Assembly (NCBI RefSeq): GCF_021130785.1
Contig: NC_060214.1
Coordinates: 46,623,001-46,687,000 of the forward strand
Origin: Homalodisca vitripennis
Lineage: Eukaryota; Arthropoda; Insecta; Hemiptera; Cicadellidae
DNA: 64,000 nt
Direction of reading: 5' to 3'
Program-made: the position numbers and the translations under genes
The notes under the pieces: model-generated
Told to the model about the DNA's origin: nothing
What the model saw: the letters and a program-made list of their open reading frames with translations, nothing else
Database searches by the model: none
Part shown: one piece after another, positions 1 through 15,014 of the stretch
How the letters are laid out: every line of letters starts with the position of its first letter
Numbering within the stretch: position 1 is the first letter of the stretch

Positions 1-1236
1 ATGTTAATTAAAAACGCATATGTTTTCATGAGAGGTATTACATATTAAACACTCTGAATATTGATTAAACCCTAAAAATTCACACAAGTCATCGGGTCAA
101 ACAAGTAAACATTCAGAATGCTCATACCTCTTGTTTAAAGCTTCATTTCACTGAAGGGCGTCATTAAAATAAAACACCATTTATTTAGCTACAAATCTAA
201 ATTTTTTGCACCACAATCTAGCTACAGTTCTGATTCAAACTTTACAAAATAGGTTTTTCAATACGTACTTGTTGTGAAAGGGTTGAGATAAATTTAAATA
301 ATGCGTCTTGCAAACCAGGATTCTATCAGAGATCTCAACGTATGTAGTACTGTGCTGGCAGTGACAGCAATTTTAAATGTAAAAAATCATTTATATACAG
401 TTTTTTTTCTTCTTATGTTTGACATGACAAGTTCCAAACCACCCTAATTTATCATTTATTATCATGGATAATATACTTGTAGTTAATTGGCTGAGCGTTA
501 GCGAAGAAAGTTATCAGAAAAGACTTTTTTAATGTACGCAATGTAAGGAATTTCAGAAGAAATAAAGATTTTATCAAGAATGTTCCTTGCCAATAGGCAA
601 AAGTTCATGAGGTACAGGTAATCTTCCTTCGATAGTTTCTGATGCTACACAGTGATTTCATAAATTAGAAAAAATTAATATCATTGCTAATCGTTGTCAA
701 TTTGTTTTAGGTTTGTACAATATCATTATAAACATTCTAGTTACTGATTACTAACAAGAATTGTTGAGCTATATTGAAACACCTTTTTTAGATAGCTTTT
801 TAATTAAAGGGGATGGAAAAGAAGTTTATATTAAAAAATGTTTGTTTTTTTAAATTAATTTGTTTTTGAACACGACCTAAGTTCTCGTTTAAAACTGTAG
901 GTACAACAGTCGACAAAATTGTTTAAAATTGAAAATATTTGTCTCGCATAAAACCTTGCAAAAACTCATACGTTTTAATTTTTTTAAGGATTATTTTGTT
1001 CTATCAGCAATTTGTGATTGACACTCGACTGAGATTAGAAATTGAGACCCATATTTTCGCATACATCCTGTATTTGAAATGCGGCAAAACATTTTCTGAC
1101 ATTTGCCGTATGAAATTTCTTATTGTTACGGTTTATTTTATTGCTCTATATAAAATATTATAACACAGCAGATTGCGGCCGTGTGGTCTAACACACATTT
1201 TAATCACAACAATTATCACTTCATGAGTCATATGAG
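1..1236. other. AT-rich non-coding stretch
   Basis: No convincing gene is visible. The only open frame of note (939-1163, plus) is a low-complexity AT-driven frame with no family resemblance. An 18-base motif at 482-499 (GTTAATTGGCTGAGCGTT) recurs exactly at 43207-43224, so part of this stretch is probably an old dispersed repeat. Confidence 0.6.
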
Positions 1237-2112
1237 TACTAGCTGTTACCCGCGGCTTCGCAAGCAATCCTAGAACAAAGTCCTCATATTACTTGGCAAA
1301 AGCAATTATGATGTAATATGATGGGAATCCTATAGAAATTTAAAAACGTAAGTAGGCATGCATCAGGTAGATATAATTTAAGTTCGTGGTAAATAGTATC
1401 AAAGTTTAACTTAATTATTATATCAAGTTTGGCACGTAGGAGCATTTCTGGTTCTAATTAATTATATACATAACGTCACAGCTGAATCTGCCTTGTCATC
1501 CCGATCAAGAAATCACAAATCTCAGATCACACAGGTCTCCGAAACTTACTTCGGTCAAAAAGCTTTTGCTGAAATGTAATATCATGTCAAGGAAGCCCGC
1601 CAGTTCAAAGTAATTTATGTGTAAACATTCAAAACTTTGTTTCTTGAGGTTAGTTTTATAAGAGTATTTGATGCATTAGATGATTTTAATTCGTCACTGG
1701 CGCAATCTGGAGTAACACTTATATATTCATATTTTATTTAGTATCTGCGTTACACTACCGACCAAGCACTGTTTACTTATTGTTGATAAAACTCAAATGT
1801 AAACAGATGTTTCAGAAAGTTTGTCGAACTATACCTGCCAACAGCTGTCAAAATACGTTTCGTTCTTATCATAACATTCGAATGTAAGGAAACTAAACTT
1901 TCAATTCGAATTCGTCTTTATTTGGTGAAATGAATGTGTTAAGGGTGGTAAAAAGCACTCTAAATGTTAATTCAGACCAAAAGCTATACCTGTTTCAAAC
2001 TTCAGCACAATCCGTATAGCAGTTTCAGCGTGATTCGAGGACAAACCTCCAAACATCTAAACATACAAACATCCAAACATACAAACTTTCGAATTTATAA
2101 TATTAGTGGGAT
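1237..2112 (+). mobile_element. RTE-type non-LTR retrotransposon fragment or non-autonomous derivative
   Basis: The left end carries AGCTGTTACCCGCGGCTTCG (from 1241), a motif I recognise from many arthropod interspersed repeats. The right end shows the matching tail: a 'CAATCCGTATAGCAGTTTCA' module near 2008, a run of ACATCCAAACATACAAAC repeats (about 2052-2085), then TTTATAATATTAGTGGGAT ending near 2112. This head and tail combination is typical of RTE-derived repeats in insects. The interior has no open reading frame, so this is a non-coding or internally deleted copy. A family-level name cannot be fixed without a repeat library. Confidence 0.62.
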
Positions 2113-2152
2113 ACAACGTTGATCTTTAAATGATTCTTTTGTAATTATTTAC

Positions 2153-2386
<234 letters not shown>

Positions 2387-4871
2387 TAACAGTACCCATT
2401 GGGTTAAACAAATATTATGCTGGTTGCGGATCGTAAATTAAATTCTTTAAATTCCTTTTTCCTGCAGCACGGGTAGAAATATACTAGTTAATAGTTTGGA
2501 ATTACGAAGGAGTAGTTGGTGCTGAGGGTGGAGATTTCCGGGAACTGGATCACTTGTGATATGCAGGATTTGTTTCGGACTACCGCCGCAGAAGATTTAT
2601 CATAGGTCCTGCACAGTTAATAGACTGTACAAACAGTTCTCCTACAATCTATCTAAGAAACAGGTGACAGAGGGACTGTTGAGCCCTTGGAGTTTGACGA
2701 CTCTCAAAACGTAGCTGTAAGGCCAGACCAGTAATACCGTATACAGTTATTACATTAAAATGTTTTAAAATTGGGCAGTAAGTCGTATTAAGTGTAGTAA
2801 AGAAGGAAAAAGATATATGATCTAGTGTAGTAAATCATCGTACCAAAAAAACTCATATAATTCTAAAATTAATAACGTGGGGCCTCTATACAGCATTGCC
2901 AAGGACTGATCGGACATGTGCGACGTCAAGGTGGCTAGACTGCACCTGTCATCTCCCACACTTATTTAGGTTGCCGTAGTTATTATTATCCGTATAGTGG
3001 TGAACTTTATAGCTTTCTAGGAGCAATATCCTAAAACCATAACGTAAAACACATAATGGTGTTTCCAACGTTCCTATTCTACTTTCCCTTGTTTTTTCAG
3101 GTTAAGTTTTGTAACCTGGCATTACTCACCCTTTGAAGACCGAGCATTTTGCAGCAATTAAAAAATTCTTCATGTAAGGACTATCCTCTACAGGTGAAAA
3201 ATTCCTCGTACAGTTTCCCATCTATTGAAAATGGGGTAATTCACCTATACTCGACACGTAAAATAACATTAAGGACGTTTCCTTCTATTTTTCAATTACT
3301 TCTGTCCCTGAATCTTCAAGCGGAGATAACCATTTTGTTAGTAATCGCTGAGCGATCCTGTCCTTGCAGGCGGTTCGTAATACCTGGTGGTTCGGAAGAC
3401 GCCTTGAAGACGTTAAATATGTTAAGCGTTAAAGAGAGGTTTTAGTTCTATTTTTCTCCTAAAAGAGACATACTTTACCTCAAAATTTTGAACCATCCGT
3501 TACGCTTACTTATAACGGTTTACCTTACCACGAAAAAGGTTATAGTAAACAAATCTAAAATAGTCTGTCACTGCGGAAGCAGCGCAAAGGTCCTTGTAGG
3601 ACTGCGTAAAATTTTCTAAGATTCTAGTCCTAAGATAAAAAAAAACTAGTGAAATTCACGTTAAAACCTAACGTATTTATTTAATACTAGGCCTACTAAA
3701 CTAAACTTGTAGAACGGAGAATGTGGCAGTATTATGGAATAATTAGCGATTAACAATCTGAACAAATCCAATTCTCTTATGAACAATAAATGAAGTGCCA
3801 CGGCTGCTATCTACAGGACATTAGTGAACCGCATGTCCCATTTTATCAGTACATTGTTCTAGGAAACGCTTTTACTCTGAATAGTAATATTAAAACCGTG
3901 TGGTTTTTTAACTATGGTAGACATTTGAACTTTTAATTAAAAATATGTGTATGAAAAGTAGCAGATACTCCTTTTCCGTGTTGTTTATTAAACATATTGC
4001 GATATAACATAATTGTAACCTAAATAATAATTTAAAACTCAGATAAAAATTAGTAAGATTATTGATAAATTCTGATTAAAAAATTATGTTAGATGTGGGG
4101 CTATTATAAATACGTACAAGAAAATATCGTATATACATACTCGCATACTGAGAATGCAACGTGTTCTGAAGGTTACTGCGGCTACGGAACAACACCAACC
4201 TGAATGTGCGCAGTATTGCATATGCAAGCTTGAGCCGCAGAATACAATCAAGTTCATGTTTCCCACTACGAGAACCATTGCGCTTTAATTGCATTTTGTA
4301 CCTAATCAATGTTATTCCCTGGAGAAAACTTTTCCCATTTAACAAAAAGTTCTATCATGAGAATTAGTGATGTAAAAAATAAATTATATTTGTACTAAAT
4401 TGAATATTTATTTGTTTTATTGTGTGGATAATGTTCAAATTCTTTAATTTTAGACTAAACTAAATAATATGCGTTGGTATTTAACTGCCTGTCAAATGTT
4501 TCCTTATACCTGTATTTTAAAGAAAACTTCCTTAAGAAACTATAAACTGCGTAGAAAAAATATACTATAAAAAATACTTTTGTGATTTGAATAAACTCGG
4601 AATTCGTTAACATTAATATGTAGAACCGTAACTAATATTAACGGAAGTAGTAATTTTGGATATATTATAGTAATAAAACAAGGGGAATAGAAAGTATAAA
4701 CTTACAAACACATTTAAATAGTTAACTTAATGAACTAAAAGCAGCCTGAAAATCTTGCCTTTGCTATTTCAACTCACAATCCATATTCTGTGAATGTGAG
4801 AAAATCTAAGATATTTACCTTATTTCAATGTCTTTTCAAACGCTGCTTCTGCCTAAATATTGAGGATTTCC

Positions 4872-4874
<3 letters not shown>
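2387..4874. other. Non-coding stretch with no recognisable gene
   Basis: Slightly GC-richer than its surroundings between 2480 and 2960 and between 3340 and 3430, but I find no conserved domain. A strong splice-acceptor-like sequence (pyrimidine tract then TTTTTTCAG) ends at 3100; the reading frame that follows closes after about 19 codons, so I do not call an exon. A dispersed repeat copy at 3341-3405 is listed separately. Confidence 0.5.
3341..3405 (+). repeat. Dispersed repeat, copy A
   Basis: GCTGAGCGATCCTGTCCTTG followed by CA (3347-3368) matches 8491-8512 at 21 of 22 positions. Both copies are followed 30-50 bases later by GGCGGTTC/GGTGGTTC and GAAG. The shared order of motifs suggests two diverged members of one repeat family. 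Family unknown. Confidence 0.6.
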
Positions 4875-4936
<62 letters not shown>

Positions 4937-4937
4937 A
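4875..4937. repeat. (AT)n microsatellite
   Basis: About 60 bases of uninterrupted AT followed by a short imperfect TATATATA tail. Confidence 0.97.
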
Positions 4938-7900
4938 AGCGATATTTTACGATAATTTTAAGAATAACTCTCGATATTATTACAATGAAAACCAACAATG
5001 CTTGAAAAAATTATTTGTAAAAAACTAAGAATTTTGTACAGCAATAGTTATATACAATTAGGAACGATTCAGCAGATTATGCTTAGGGATTATCAGTATA
5101 ATGACATAGCCTCCATCTATCTGTGGCTAACTGGCCTAGACGATATATAGATCCATAGTTACATCAAGGTACATTCTTAGATGAAGTTTTTCTTCAATAG
5201 TAAAATTTAAAATAAAAATTTGTTACTCTATAAGATGTGATGAACATTTTTTTATACGATTCTAAATATATTCAAAGCTAATCGCAGAGAAAACTATTTA
5301 AGATAATCCTACCCCCATTTCCATGGATTCAGGAAAAAAATGTATCGTATCTGTGAAGATATATCAGAAGAGGAATTAAAAACAAGTTGGATTAATAACA
5401 GAATATCAATTAACTGGACTAATTTTAACAATGCGTTTTAATTAGTAACCTATTATTTTACTTAAATCACAAAAACCTTAAAAAACTCAAGTAGGAGAAT
5501 ATAGACCGAGTTGTTGTATTTAAAGAAACTAAGTGTAAGAAATTAATATGATAAAACCACATTATAAAACACTGTACTGAAATAGTTTTTAAATTGAAAA
5601 TAATAAATGTTCTTGTAAAAAAACGTTTTCCCCATTAATTTCTCGTCCCATCACCATGACTAGCTAATACGAGCTAATATTGTCTGGGAACAATATCACG
5701 TATGCAACCTGAGCCATCCCCAAACATCTCTAAGATCGTTGCGCCACCGATATGGACATTTTCACATCAATTACTTCGTAATTACATAAAACATTCAACA
5801 CCTACAAAAGCAATAATATTATAAACGTTAATTTCACTTAACAATGTTATTTAGTGACATGAATATGTTTTGATATCCGAATGATTTGAAATGGTGTCTG
5901 TCTAAAATTAGCATAAAACTTCACTTAAAATGTTTATAAGCAAATCATTTTCTTATTAAAATTACACAACATATGTTCAAAATTATTGAAAAATATTTCA
6001 GAATATAAGGTATTAAATTATTAAAATGCTTACGTCTGAAATTGCACTGTATTTTCATTCGTTCCTTGTACATAGCCTTACCTATTTTTTGGGAGCGGAG
6101 GGAGATATTTATTATTTTAATAATGGGTTGAGAATGAGGTTTGAAATTTTACACAAGTTGCAAAGTTAACTAATTAATTAATTAAGTTGCCATTTTCAGT
6201 GTTTATTTGTATAAGGCACACTCGTGTTATATTGTGTAAAATACAAATATTTCCCCTTTAGCTACATAGAAATGGGGGTGTTAAAAGATTATAACTATAG
6301 CTACTGATTTTTACAATAGTAAAATTCAACTGAAATACTTGGTATACTTATTAAATCATTGTAGTCTCACTTTAAACTAAGCTCAAAATATTAGAAACAT
6401 GAGAAATACACGCTCATGGTGATCTTATGTCAATTAGTAAAACAATTAAAGTGTATTTGTGGCCTTTGAGAATCAATGAAGTTTGTTGAATTGCAAATTC
6501 TAAGACTGCACGTAATGTTTCAACCCTTTGTACAATTAGCCAAGAAACGCAAAGGATGCTATCAATTACAAGCTCTAGTAATGAGCAGTGTTCTTAATCA
6601 GTTCGGTAGGTAGAATAATCACCTTTAATGTAATAAATACAAATTGTGTTCTAGTTTTCATTAGATCAGTAAGCATTTTAGTTGTAAATTAATGTAAATA
6701 TACTTAGGGTAAAAAACTGTTTGCGACAAATCTTATAGAATTGCAGTGTTTTACAAAGTTAAATTGTATTGAATTGCTTTAAATATTAAAGATTACAGAA
6801 TAAATTATATCTTCAGAACTGACTAATACCAATAACCTCATTTTTGTGCTAAAATGTTTCTTTTTTAATCTGTACGTATACTTTTAGTATTACTATAATA
6901 AATAAATAATAGTAGACTACTTTTTCTATATTTTGATACAAAAATAATATTTTAATTTTTCTTGTTATTAGGAGTGTATATGATATATAAAAAAAACTTA
7001 AATATTCCTGTCAATTAAAACGTTCCATTTAAAAGATATAATCTTTTCACTTAACGAATGATCTTAATTTAAATTTTAAATATGTTTTGATCATGGGGAT
7101 AACTTAAAAACTTCCACCAACAGGAAAATTCCAAATTGTACTATAACCTGTCATTATTCTTACCATTATTGTTATTCTTGCCCTAAATGATATAGAATTA
7201 AACAAAAATATTGTTATATTAATTGCATAGTTAAAACACTAATCATTCCTCATTATTAGGCCCCATAGTTTTACTTTAGTCTACCACACCTGAGGTTTGT
7301 CAGATTCTGACTGTACGTTCTATTTCCTGTTATCATTTAGGATGCCACTTCTTATAGTTTTACACCTCATGTCATGAAGGAAACAATAAATGTATCTTTT
7401 ATCTAGTAGCCGCGAACATGGTAAAGAAAAAAATCTATTTAGAGTTCTTTTGAAGAATGTATAGCTGAATGTAACTTCTAGAACATTTAGGACCAGCAGA
7501 TTAGGCCGGAAGTTCTTTGACGCCTCCTTTTTTACATATACTCTATGATAACTACAAATACAAGATTTTTTGTTCATCGGAAAAAAACGCGATTAAATAT
7601 TTGCAGAATTACTACAAAATTGTCACAACTAACCCTATGAGATATTATTCACGACAGGTTCCATACCTATCATTTTTACTCTTTGAAAAAGATCGGTATA
7701 TTCTGACCGTTTTTCTCCTCCTATAAGACAACATTTAGTATTTTTTAGAAGTCTTGACTGGAAATGCAATGGGATCCTTAATATAAGGGAGTCTTATAAG
7801 CTGATTGTCACTAGAAGTGTTTTTTATTCAAGATATGTAAATATAAACTTTGTTGAAATAGGTCTGACTTTCTTCTACTACTATTATTATCTTCTTAGGC

Positions 7901-8484
7901 TCTTCCATACTAATTCGGAAATGTTTTGTTGACTTACTCTCCATTAAATACATCTCGATGATGGGTAAATTTTATGAACCGAGTAACGGCTGGGATGATT
8001 ACCCCCTTGCCCTTAGGTCTAGGTTTTATTGCTCAGCTATAAATTGTTTCCTTTCAAAATTATTCATGCTTTTATCTGATCTCCTGCATATTTATCAAGG
8101 CTGTAATCTTCCACAGCTGACCTGTAAGGTTATAAATCAAGTCAACTTCTTACTTGACGTTGCACTGGTAACTACGTTAGGTCAGTGTAATCTTTTACTT
8201 TAATTGGAAAATTGCGTTTTGTTAAAGCCAGCATTTATGTTACACTAACATGATTCATGTTCCTTCTAAAGCTCATGTTTCTAAATATTAAAGCTGAATC
8301 CTTAATACAGAGATTGCTATGAATTTGAGCTATATATTACGTACAGTATATAATTTACTTAGATACTCAAAGTAATTTATAGCAAAATTTATCCCCATGT
8401 AAATTAACAATTTGTCTCGCGAGTATCATGATTTTCACAAAATGCCCCAGGTTGAGCAAGGTTGACTGTGGCTGATTCGGTCTA
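4938..8484. other. Non-coding stretch with no recognisable gene
   Basis: Very AT-rich. The open frames at 7320-7577 (minus), 7517-7726 (plus) and 7958-8203 (plus) show no known domain, no signal peptide and no splice or promoter context that I would defend. The region 7958-8203 is somewhat GC-richer and could be scanned for an exon, but nothing in the translation is recognisable. Confidence 0.5.
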
Positions 8485-8550
8485 GTGACTGCTGAGCGAT
8501 CCTGTCCTGGCAAGAGCGCATATTCCCTGCCATTGTTGGCGGTTCAGAAG
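8485..8550 (+). repeat. Dispersed repeat, copy B
   Basis: Pairs with copy A at 3341-3405. The core GCTGAGCGATCCTGTCCTGG plus CA lies at 8491-8512 and is followed by AAGAGCGCATATTCCCTGCC and then TTGGCGGTTCAGAAG. This copy appears fuller; copy A seems to lack part of the middle. Confidence 0.6.
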
Positions 8551-11500
8551 CCAGTACACACTATCGGTCTTCAGTTTTGCCAAGGAGAGCATCTTAGCCT
8601 TATCGTCAAATATTTGTAAAAAATTAACACTTTACTAATTTTCTGAAGATGATTAAAGTTGCATTGCTTTTGTTCATTATTTATCCGATAATCAGGGTGA
8701 CAAATTGTGTGTAATGTGATTAAAAAGTATTTTTTACTGTAATCTAACTATTATGCTAATTATTTTAAGCTCACCTTAAAGTAGGATATACCACATTCAT
8801 ACAACTAATAAAATTTAATAATGCATTTGCATTTTTTGATAATGCATTTCTGATAATGGCTGTTTTACATAACAACACGGCTGAAGTGGCAGAGGTCCAG
8901 TAATAACGGCCACACATGTTGTATGGGCAGCTGCCCTAACCTCCTTCACCGCAAGTTTAATTAATGTACGTTTCAGTGTGGAATTTAATTCCACAGGATT
9001 TCTGTTAATTACAGAGGCTACGTGAGAACGGAGTATCCCAATGTTTTGCCTCTTTGTAGAGATTTGGTATTTAATATAGGGAAAGGCATACGGAGTCTAC
9101 AGTGATTTTGTATAACTAATATTATTACCGTATATACAAGGATATGGCGATTTTTGGATGGTAATTAATAGTTAGAGTATTGCATATACATTTCTTACAT
9201 AATGGTTAGTTAATATATGTTATATAATCCAGTTCTCAGACTGTTATACAATTTCAAGTATTCTTTCTTTCCTATATTTAATTGGCATCAGTGTTATAAC
9301 TGGTACTAGAATTGTCTTCTGATAATCTGCCAAAACTAGATAGTGGGTAATGTGGATGCAAATTATCATAGTTTGTTAGTATCTATCCTAGTAAGTATAG
9401 CCGTGCTCGTGTAGATTGTATGAATTCAATAACATCAAAATTTTAAAGAACAAACAATTTTTATATATTTAATTTTTTTCTGGTTACATCCTTTAATTTA
9501 TTTTGTTTACGCTTCAGTTGCTGGTAATGTAAAAACCAATCCACACAAGAAATTACCAAAACGCTAAAGGGTGTAATGACTCTTGATGGGCACACATCTT
9601 TACGTGCAGAACATTAAATTTAAGAGACATCCAATAATTAGGTCTTAACCGAAGAACTAAAGAACGCAGTGGGATAAGGAGCTGGCTTTTCAAAGTTAGT
9701 AAATGGTACTAAACTAATGTGTAATGTAGCACCCTTCAAATTGTTAAAGAAAAGTATCGTGTCGGTTGGCATGTAATACATGTACAAAATGGAAGCAAAG
9801 GAAAAGGAATTAGTATGATTCTTTTAATATAAAACAATTTAAATGAGTTTTAATGCAATAAGTTTTTATAACTTGTTATTTTGTTAGAAAAACTGTTATT
9901 TTTATATTGATTTAAATCAAACTCACCAATAATTTAAGTATTTTACTTTTGTGAGGCCTTTCGTACTCAATCGTCGGACCCACATAATGAAAAAGTTATT
10001 GGAGTTAAATTAAAGTGTTTGATTTAAATTAATATATAATTTCCAATAAGAAAAGAGCTGCAAGAATGTACTGTTATTTTTATTTGAAATAATAATCACT
10101 TTGTACAGGCTTATGAAACGACTTATTTCACCGTTACTTTTCCTTTATAATATCCTTTAAAGATTTAGTGCCTTGATGGAGTTTTCATGAAACATTTGGG
10201 GACAGGGCTAATCTTGTAATATTAACCAAATCCTTTAGATATACAGTGTGTATAGAAAAAGTGTCACAAACTTATCTTAGTGATTGTATCATGATTTAAG
10301 AAATCTGTAAACATACGTCGCTGAATGTTTCTCTTTGCTGCCAGCTGCCATTTTTTTTTTTTAAAAGGTATTATCCCTAGAAATGGTAAAGCCATGGTTA
10401 CCAAAGTTTACAAATAGGTAAAAAAAGGAAAGCTTAATAAAATGTGTTTAATTTTATTGAAAAAAAACTTGGAATGTTGAAAAGTGGTTAAGATCTGTTA
10501 CTACTTTTTACATTATACAAATATTAAAACAGTACATTTTGTAAGGAAATTCGTTAACGCATAAGAAAGCTTGACCACTTTAAAGGTACGTTTGCACAAG
10601 CCTGGAGAATCAAGAATTATTGTCTTTTATACAATTCAAAAGATACCAACATTTAAGTTTTTATCAAAATTCTTAGTTATTTCCAGTATCATACTAGTGA
10701 TTACCGGGTTGTCACCACGAAAAGAAATATTTATATTTGTAGGACTGAGTAGCTTGCATCGGTTCAAAGATGACTGCTTCCAGCTTTATACATTCACTTA
10801 CGGTGTCACAGTTTACTTTGCCTTATTGCCCTAATCAAAAATCTATAGATGTTTAAATCTCACGGAAATATACTTCGGGCCAAAACCCATTATGTCCTCG
10901 CTCTTGCAACCTATTTTTAGTCTAAATAATTTTGAGTACCATATTTAAGTTTATATTTTGTTTTTCTATAAGCCACTATTAAAATACCATATCACAACAA
11001 CAAGTAAGGCCATAAATTATAAGGGAAACTTTCACAGCTTTCTTAATTATGCAAGGTTTTATAACAGTATCCAAACATTACTTCCAATGCATTAACATTT
11101 TAAAATTCGGATACTACATTTTTATTTTATATTTGTATTACATTACTGATCAAGCACTTCATAACTTATATAATTATAAAATGTAATTGGAAACGTATGT
11201 TTTGGCCAGTTTATTGAACTTTACCTGAAAGTTACAACAGCTTTTTAGTTAGGGGTAAACTTATTGTGGTATTATTTTTAATTATAAAACATTATTAATA
11301 AATGTTTTCAGAATTTCAAAATATTTTACCTCATATTTTCAATATTTTTCTTTATAAGTCCTTTCTAAAAATTCAATTAATATCGTAAAAAATAACTATT
11401 TCAGCCATTTTCATGACTAGCGATAAATAATACATTTTTTTAATTTTTTACGATTCGATTTTTTTGTGTTATCTGTTCTATTTTCAAAACTCACAGAAGT

Positions 11501-14500
11501 ATTTTTGTAATGTACAAGTTTTTTTATATTTTTACTATTTTGTAAACTATTATGAAAGTGTACACTTTAATATAATATATTTCTTTGCACTCAGCAAGAA
11601 CTTTCAAGAAAATACACATATTCATGCGTATTCCACATATTTATTTCCATTCTGTTAGCTACAAAAGCGGAAGCACTAAAATGCTACAGATTGTGGACAC
11701 ATCAGTGAGCTTTTGGATTGCTATATATTAATTGAGAGGTCAAGTAGATAATGTTGACCTGAGGACACACGATTTCATCTCTGTTGTAACAAATACAAAT
11801 AAATCTATGTAATAATGTAATACAAAATTATTGTTCCCACCAAACGGTATTGATTAATGATGTAATGCTCAATCCATTGTTCTACGTACACCATCAATTC
11901 CTCAAATGGATTTCAGTACAAAATTAACTATTCCAGTCTAAAACAGCTGCTAACGTTAACAGGAACTTCTTAAGTAAATCGACAAGCAATATTTTTTTAT
12001 GGTTGCCATAAAACGACACTTCATATTGCCGCACACAAGACTCAAGCGTATTTTTACAACTCCCCAGATACAACTTCAGGCCACGTATTGTAGTCGTTCT
12101 TACAGCAAATGAGTGCTTTGCATTCAAAAAGCCGCGTGGTATTGTACATTGCTTGAAGCATCTCTTAGTTATCCTAAACGTTTACTGTGTTCTTCAAATA
12201 AACTTTTTTAGCGTTTATTTCTTTTTATGTTTTATAACAATGACGTAAATTATATAAAATCAGTCAATAGATTTTCAAAATAAAGAGAACTAAATTAAGT
12301 TACTTTTTACTTACTTACAAGTTTGTATTATGTAAAACGTAACTTCAATATTTGTTTATACTAATAATGCGAGAAAATATTCTTATTAAGAAAGGATATA
12401 TTTTTTTAGTATATAATGCAATAATCAGTTTCCTCATGTTTAAAAGTGTTATTTCATCATGTAATACATATAATACTGAGTAACGATATAAATATATAAC
12501 AAAATACAGTTCTACATTACTTGCGAATTATTCTTGGCAATGAATAGTAAAAAATTAATTTCTAAATTCCATCATTTATTGTAATTTCAAAAATAATTTT
12601 TGTATTTATAAAGAAAACTAAAACGTATTTTTTAAAGGGAGAGGCAGGAATTGAAGCCCCATCCCATTTTGTGTATACACATAAGTAGTTTAAAATAAGG
12701 TATACTTTTATTCTGTTGCTTGAATTAGATAAGGTTTAAACTGTTTAATACTCATAGGTTATTTTAAATCATAAAACTAATGATTAATTATTAATTATTG
12801 CAGGACTGAGTATAAGGATTAATACTAATTTATCATATTTTAAAATAATACTAGTTAATTAAGAGATTAGAGGCAGAAAGAATACGGATTGTTCTGTACA
12901 CATACCATAAGGCACAAAGGTCAGATATTATATGCAACATAACTTCCATTCCTCGATAGGATACAATAACAATATACCTGCTACGTCATAATTCTCATTA
13001 TAGCCGGATGTCATGATAATACTGTACGTCACAGTTTAGTTCTCCGGGCAGATTTATCCAACTATAATATGTTTCTAAACCACATCAGTCAAATGTTATA
13101 ACATACCACTATAATGTGTTTATGGACATTACCCAATTTCCAAATTGAATTGATTCATTTGACAATATTTAGTTTGTGAAAATTGATGATTTATGACAAT
13201 ATAATAAAACTTATAATTCATGAATAAATCCTTAAATCCTGGCCAATCTCTTTTTACAGTGGTAAACTTCGTTTTATTCTTACAATGTTATCAATTGAGA
13301 TAATATTTAAATTAAAACGGTATTGATAAATACTGCGAAAATGAAGGAATATCAGATTCAAAAACAAAGACATACAGCATAATAATTTGGATAATGCCAC
13401 TGTACCTTAGTTATTAACTTGTTTTTAAAACGACCCTTGGCACATGAATCATGTTAAAGAGCGATAGTTCAATAGATTTTGTCGTAGATTTTGAGTGTAA
13501 TGGGTCATAAAATTACACCGTCTTAATGTAAATTTTCTTATACCCCTCAGAATTACATTTCAAATGACACACTTCTAACATTAGAATATGAATAGGCAGA
13601 TTATTTTTTTTTTCAATAATGAGTTTATTTGTAACTATAGAGTATTTATTGGTTGCCTAAACAATTATGATTAACACTTTTTTAGTTTAATTCTAGTAAT
13701 AAATATAAGACAATACAAAGTACAATTGACAACAAGCAGATCAAGACGTAAAAGTTTAATAATATATTGTTTAATACAATAATTAAAAGTGAAGATTTAT
13801 CACTAGGGTATAAAATAATTAATTGGAATATTATACTAATTAGAAAAATTATAATAACGAGTCAGTAATACTAATATTACGGTTGTTTCCATTGGTCAAT
13901 TTTCGTATATTCTGCGCATTTTATTAGTTTTTCATGAGTTAAGGAGACTCTTAAAATCTAAAGATGGTGTAAAAAATTAAAAATACATTAATAACTTTCT
14001 CACAAGCCCCAGAGTATGTTACTATGTTTGTGTAGTGGTCTGGAAGATGTGGCAATATGCCAGTCTCTTCTACATGAGATAATCATTGTGTCAACCTTAC
14101 ACTTATGTGTTAGCAGGCTGTAACAAATAGTTCATAACCGATTCATTACAACTTTTTTGGCTGGATAAGAGTATAACAGTAACCTGTGTTATTTATTATT
14201 GTATATTTTTGTTGTTTGTTTTCAAATATAACAGTACATTGTCACAGGGTTTGGATATTTACCAATGTGAGATTAGGAGAAGAAAAACTACATAGTTCAA
14301 CGACAGACTATCAGCTTCTGAAGCTCTATTTGTACACATTGGAATCAATCGAATCAGTAAGCTTCCTGAAGGCGTAAAGCAAATGATTAATAAAATCTAT
14401 TTATGTCGAGAGGGCCTTATTAGGTGGGTGAATTCATGTTAAGTCGCTACGCTAGTTAATTTGAAATTAGAAAATCAGAATCAGATGAGAAGTGCAAGTG

Positions 14501-15014
14501 AAGTGGTAAAATAAAAGTCTAAATTAAATTGAAAATTATTGAGAGGTAGTTGAAATATAAATGACGCTTGCTATGCACTGTAAACCTGTTTCAATGGCAA
14601 CAAATATAGAAATAAAATAAATGTTACCCGGACAATGGTGGATAACCTTCTATGTAATGAAATATACATATTTTTGTTTCATTAGGGGAAGATATATAAG
14701 AAAGTGTAATTCTTATTATTTCTCTTAGAGTATAGAATTCTTGAGTTTTGGATATAATAATGTTTAAATATGACATTTTATATATACATATATTTGATCT
14801 ATATTTGTGTTATTTATTTATTAATTTGTTTTGTGTATTTATTTTTATATATTTATTGATTTATATATATTTTTAGTTGTTACTAAATACGGAATCCCAT
14901 GTCGATATATATTTGTGCTATTTGTACATAATGAACAATATACATTTATAATGTTGAAAAGTTATTTATTCTATTAGGAGGAAACTTAATTCTTCCTGAA
15001 TAGCTGTTACTGGA
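8551..15014. other. Long non-coding stretch with no recognisable gene
   Basis: AT-rich throughout. Open frames at 10571-10834, 11464-11658, 11924-12127 and 14186-14377 are short, hydrophobic or AT-driven and match no family I know. A GC-richer patch at about 8871-8960 has no open frame of interest. Confidence 0.5.

Noticed and set aside
3101..3160. Exon after a strong acceptor (TTTTTTCAG at 3100)
   Set aside because: The open frame is only about 19 codons, with no donor or homology; acceptor-like tracts are frequent in AT-rich DNA.
7958..8203. Eighty-one-codon frame starting MMGKFYEPSNGWDD
   Set aside because: No recognisable domain and no supporting context; left undescribed beyond the stretch entry.
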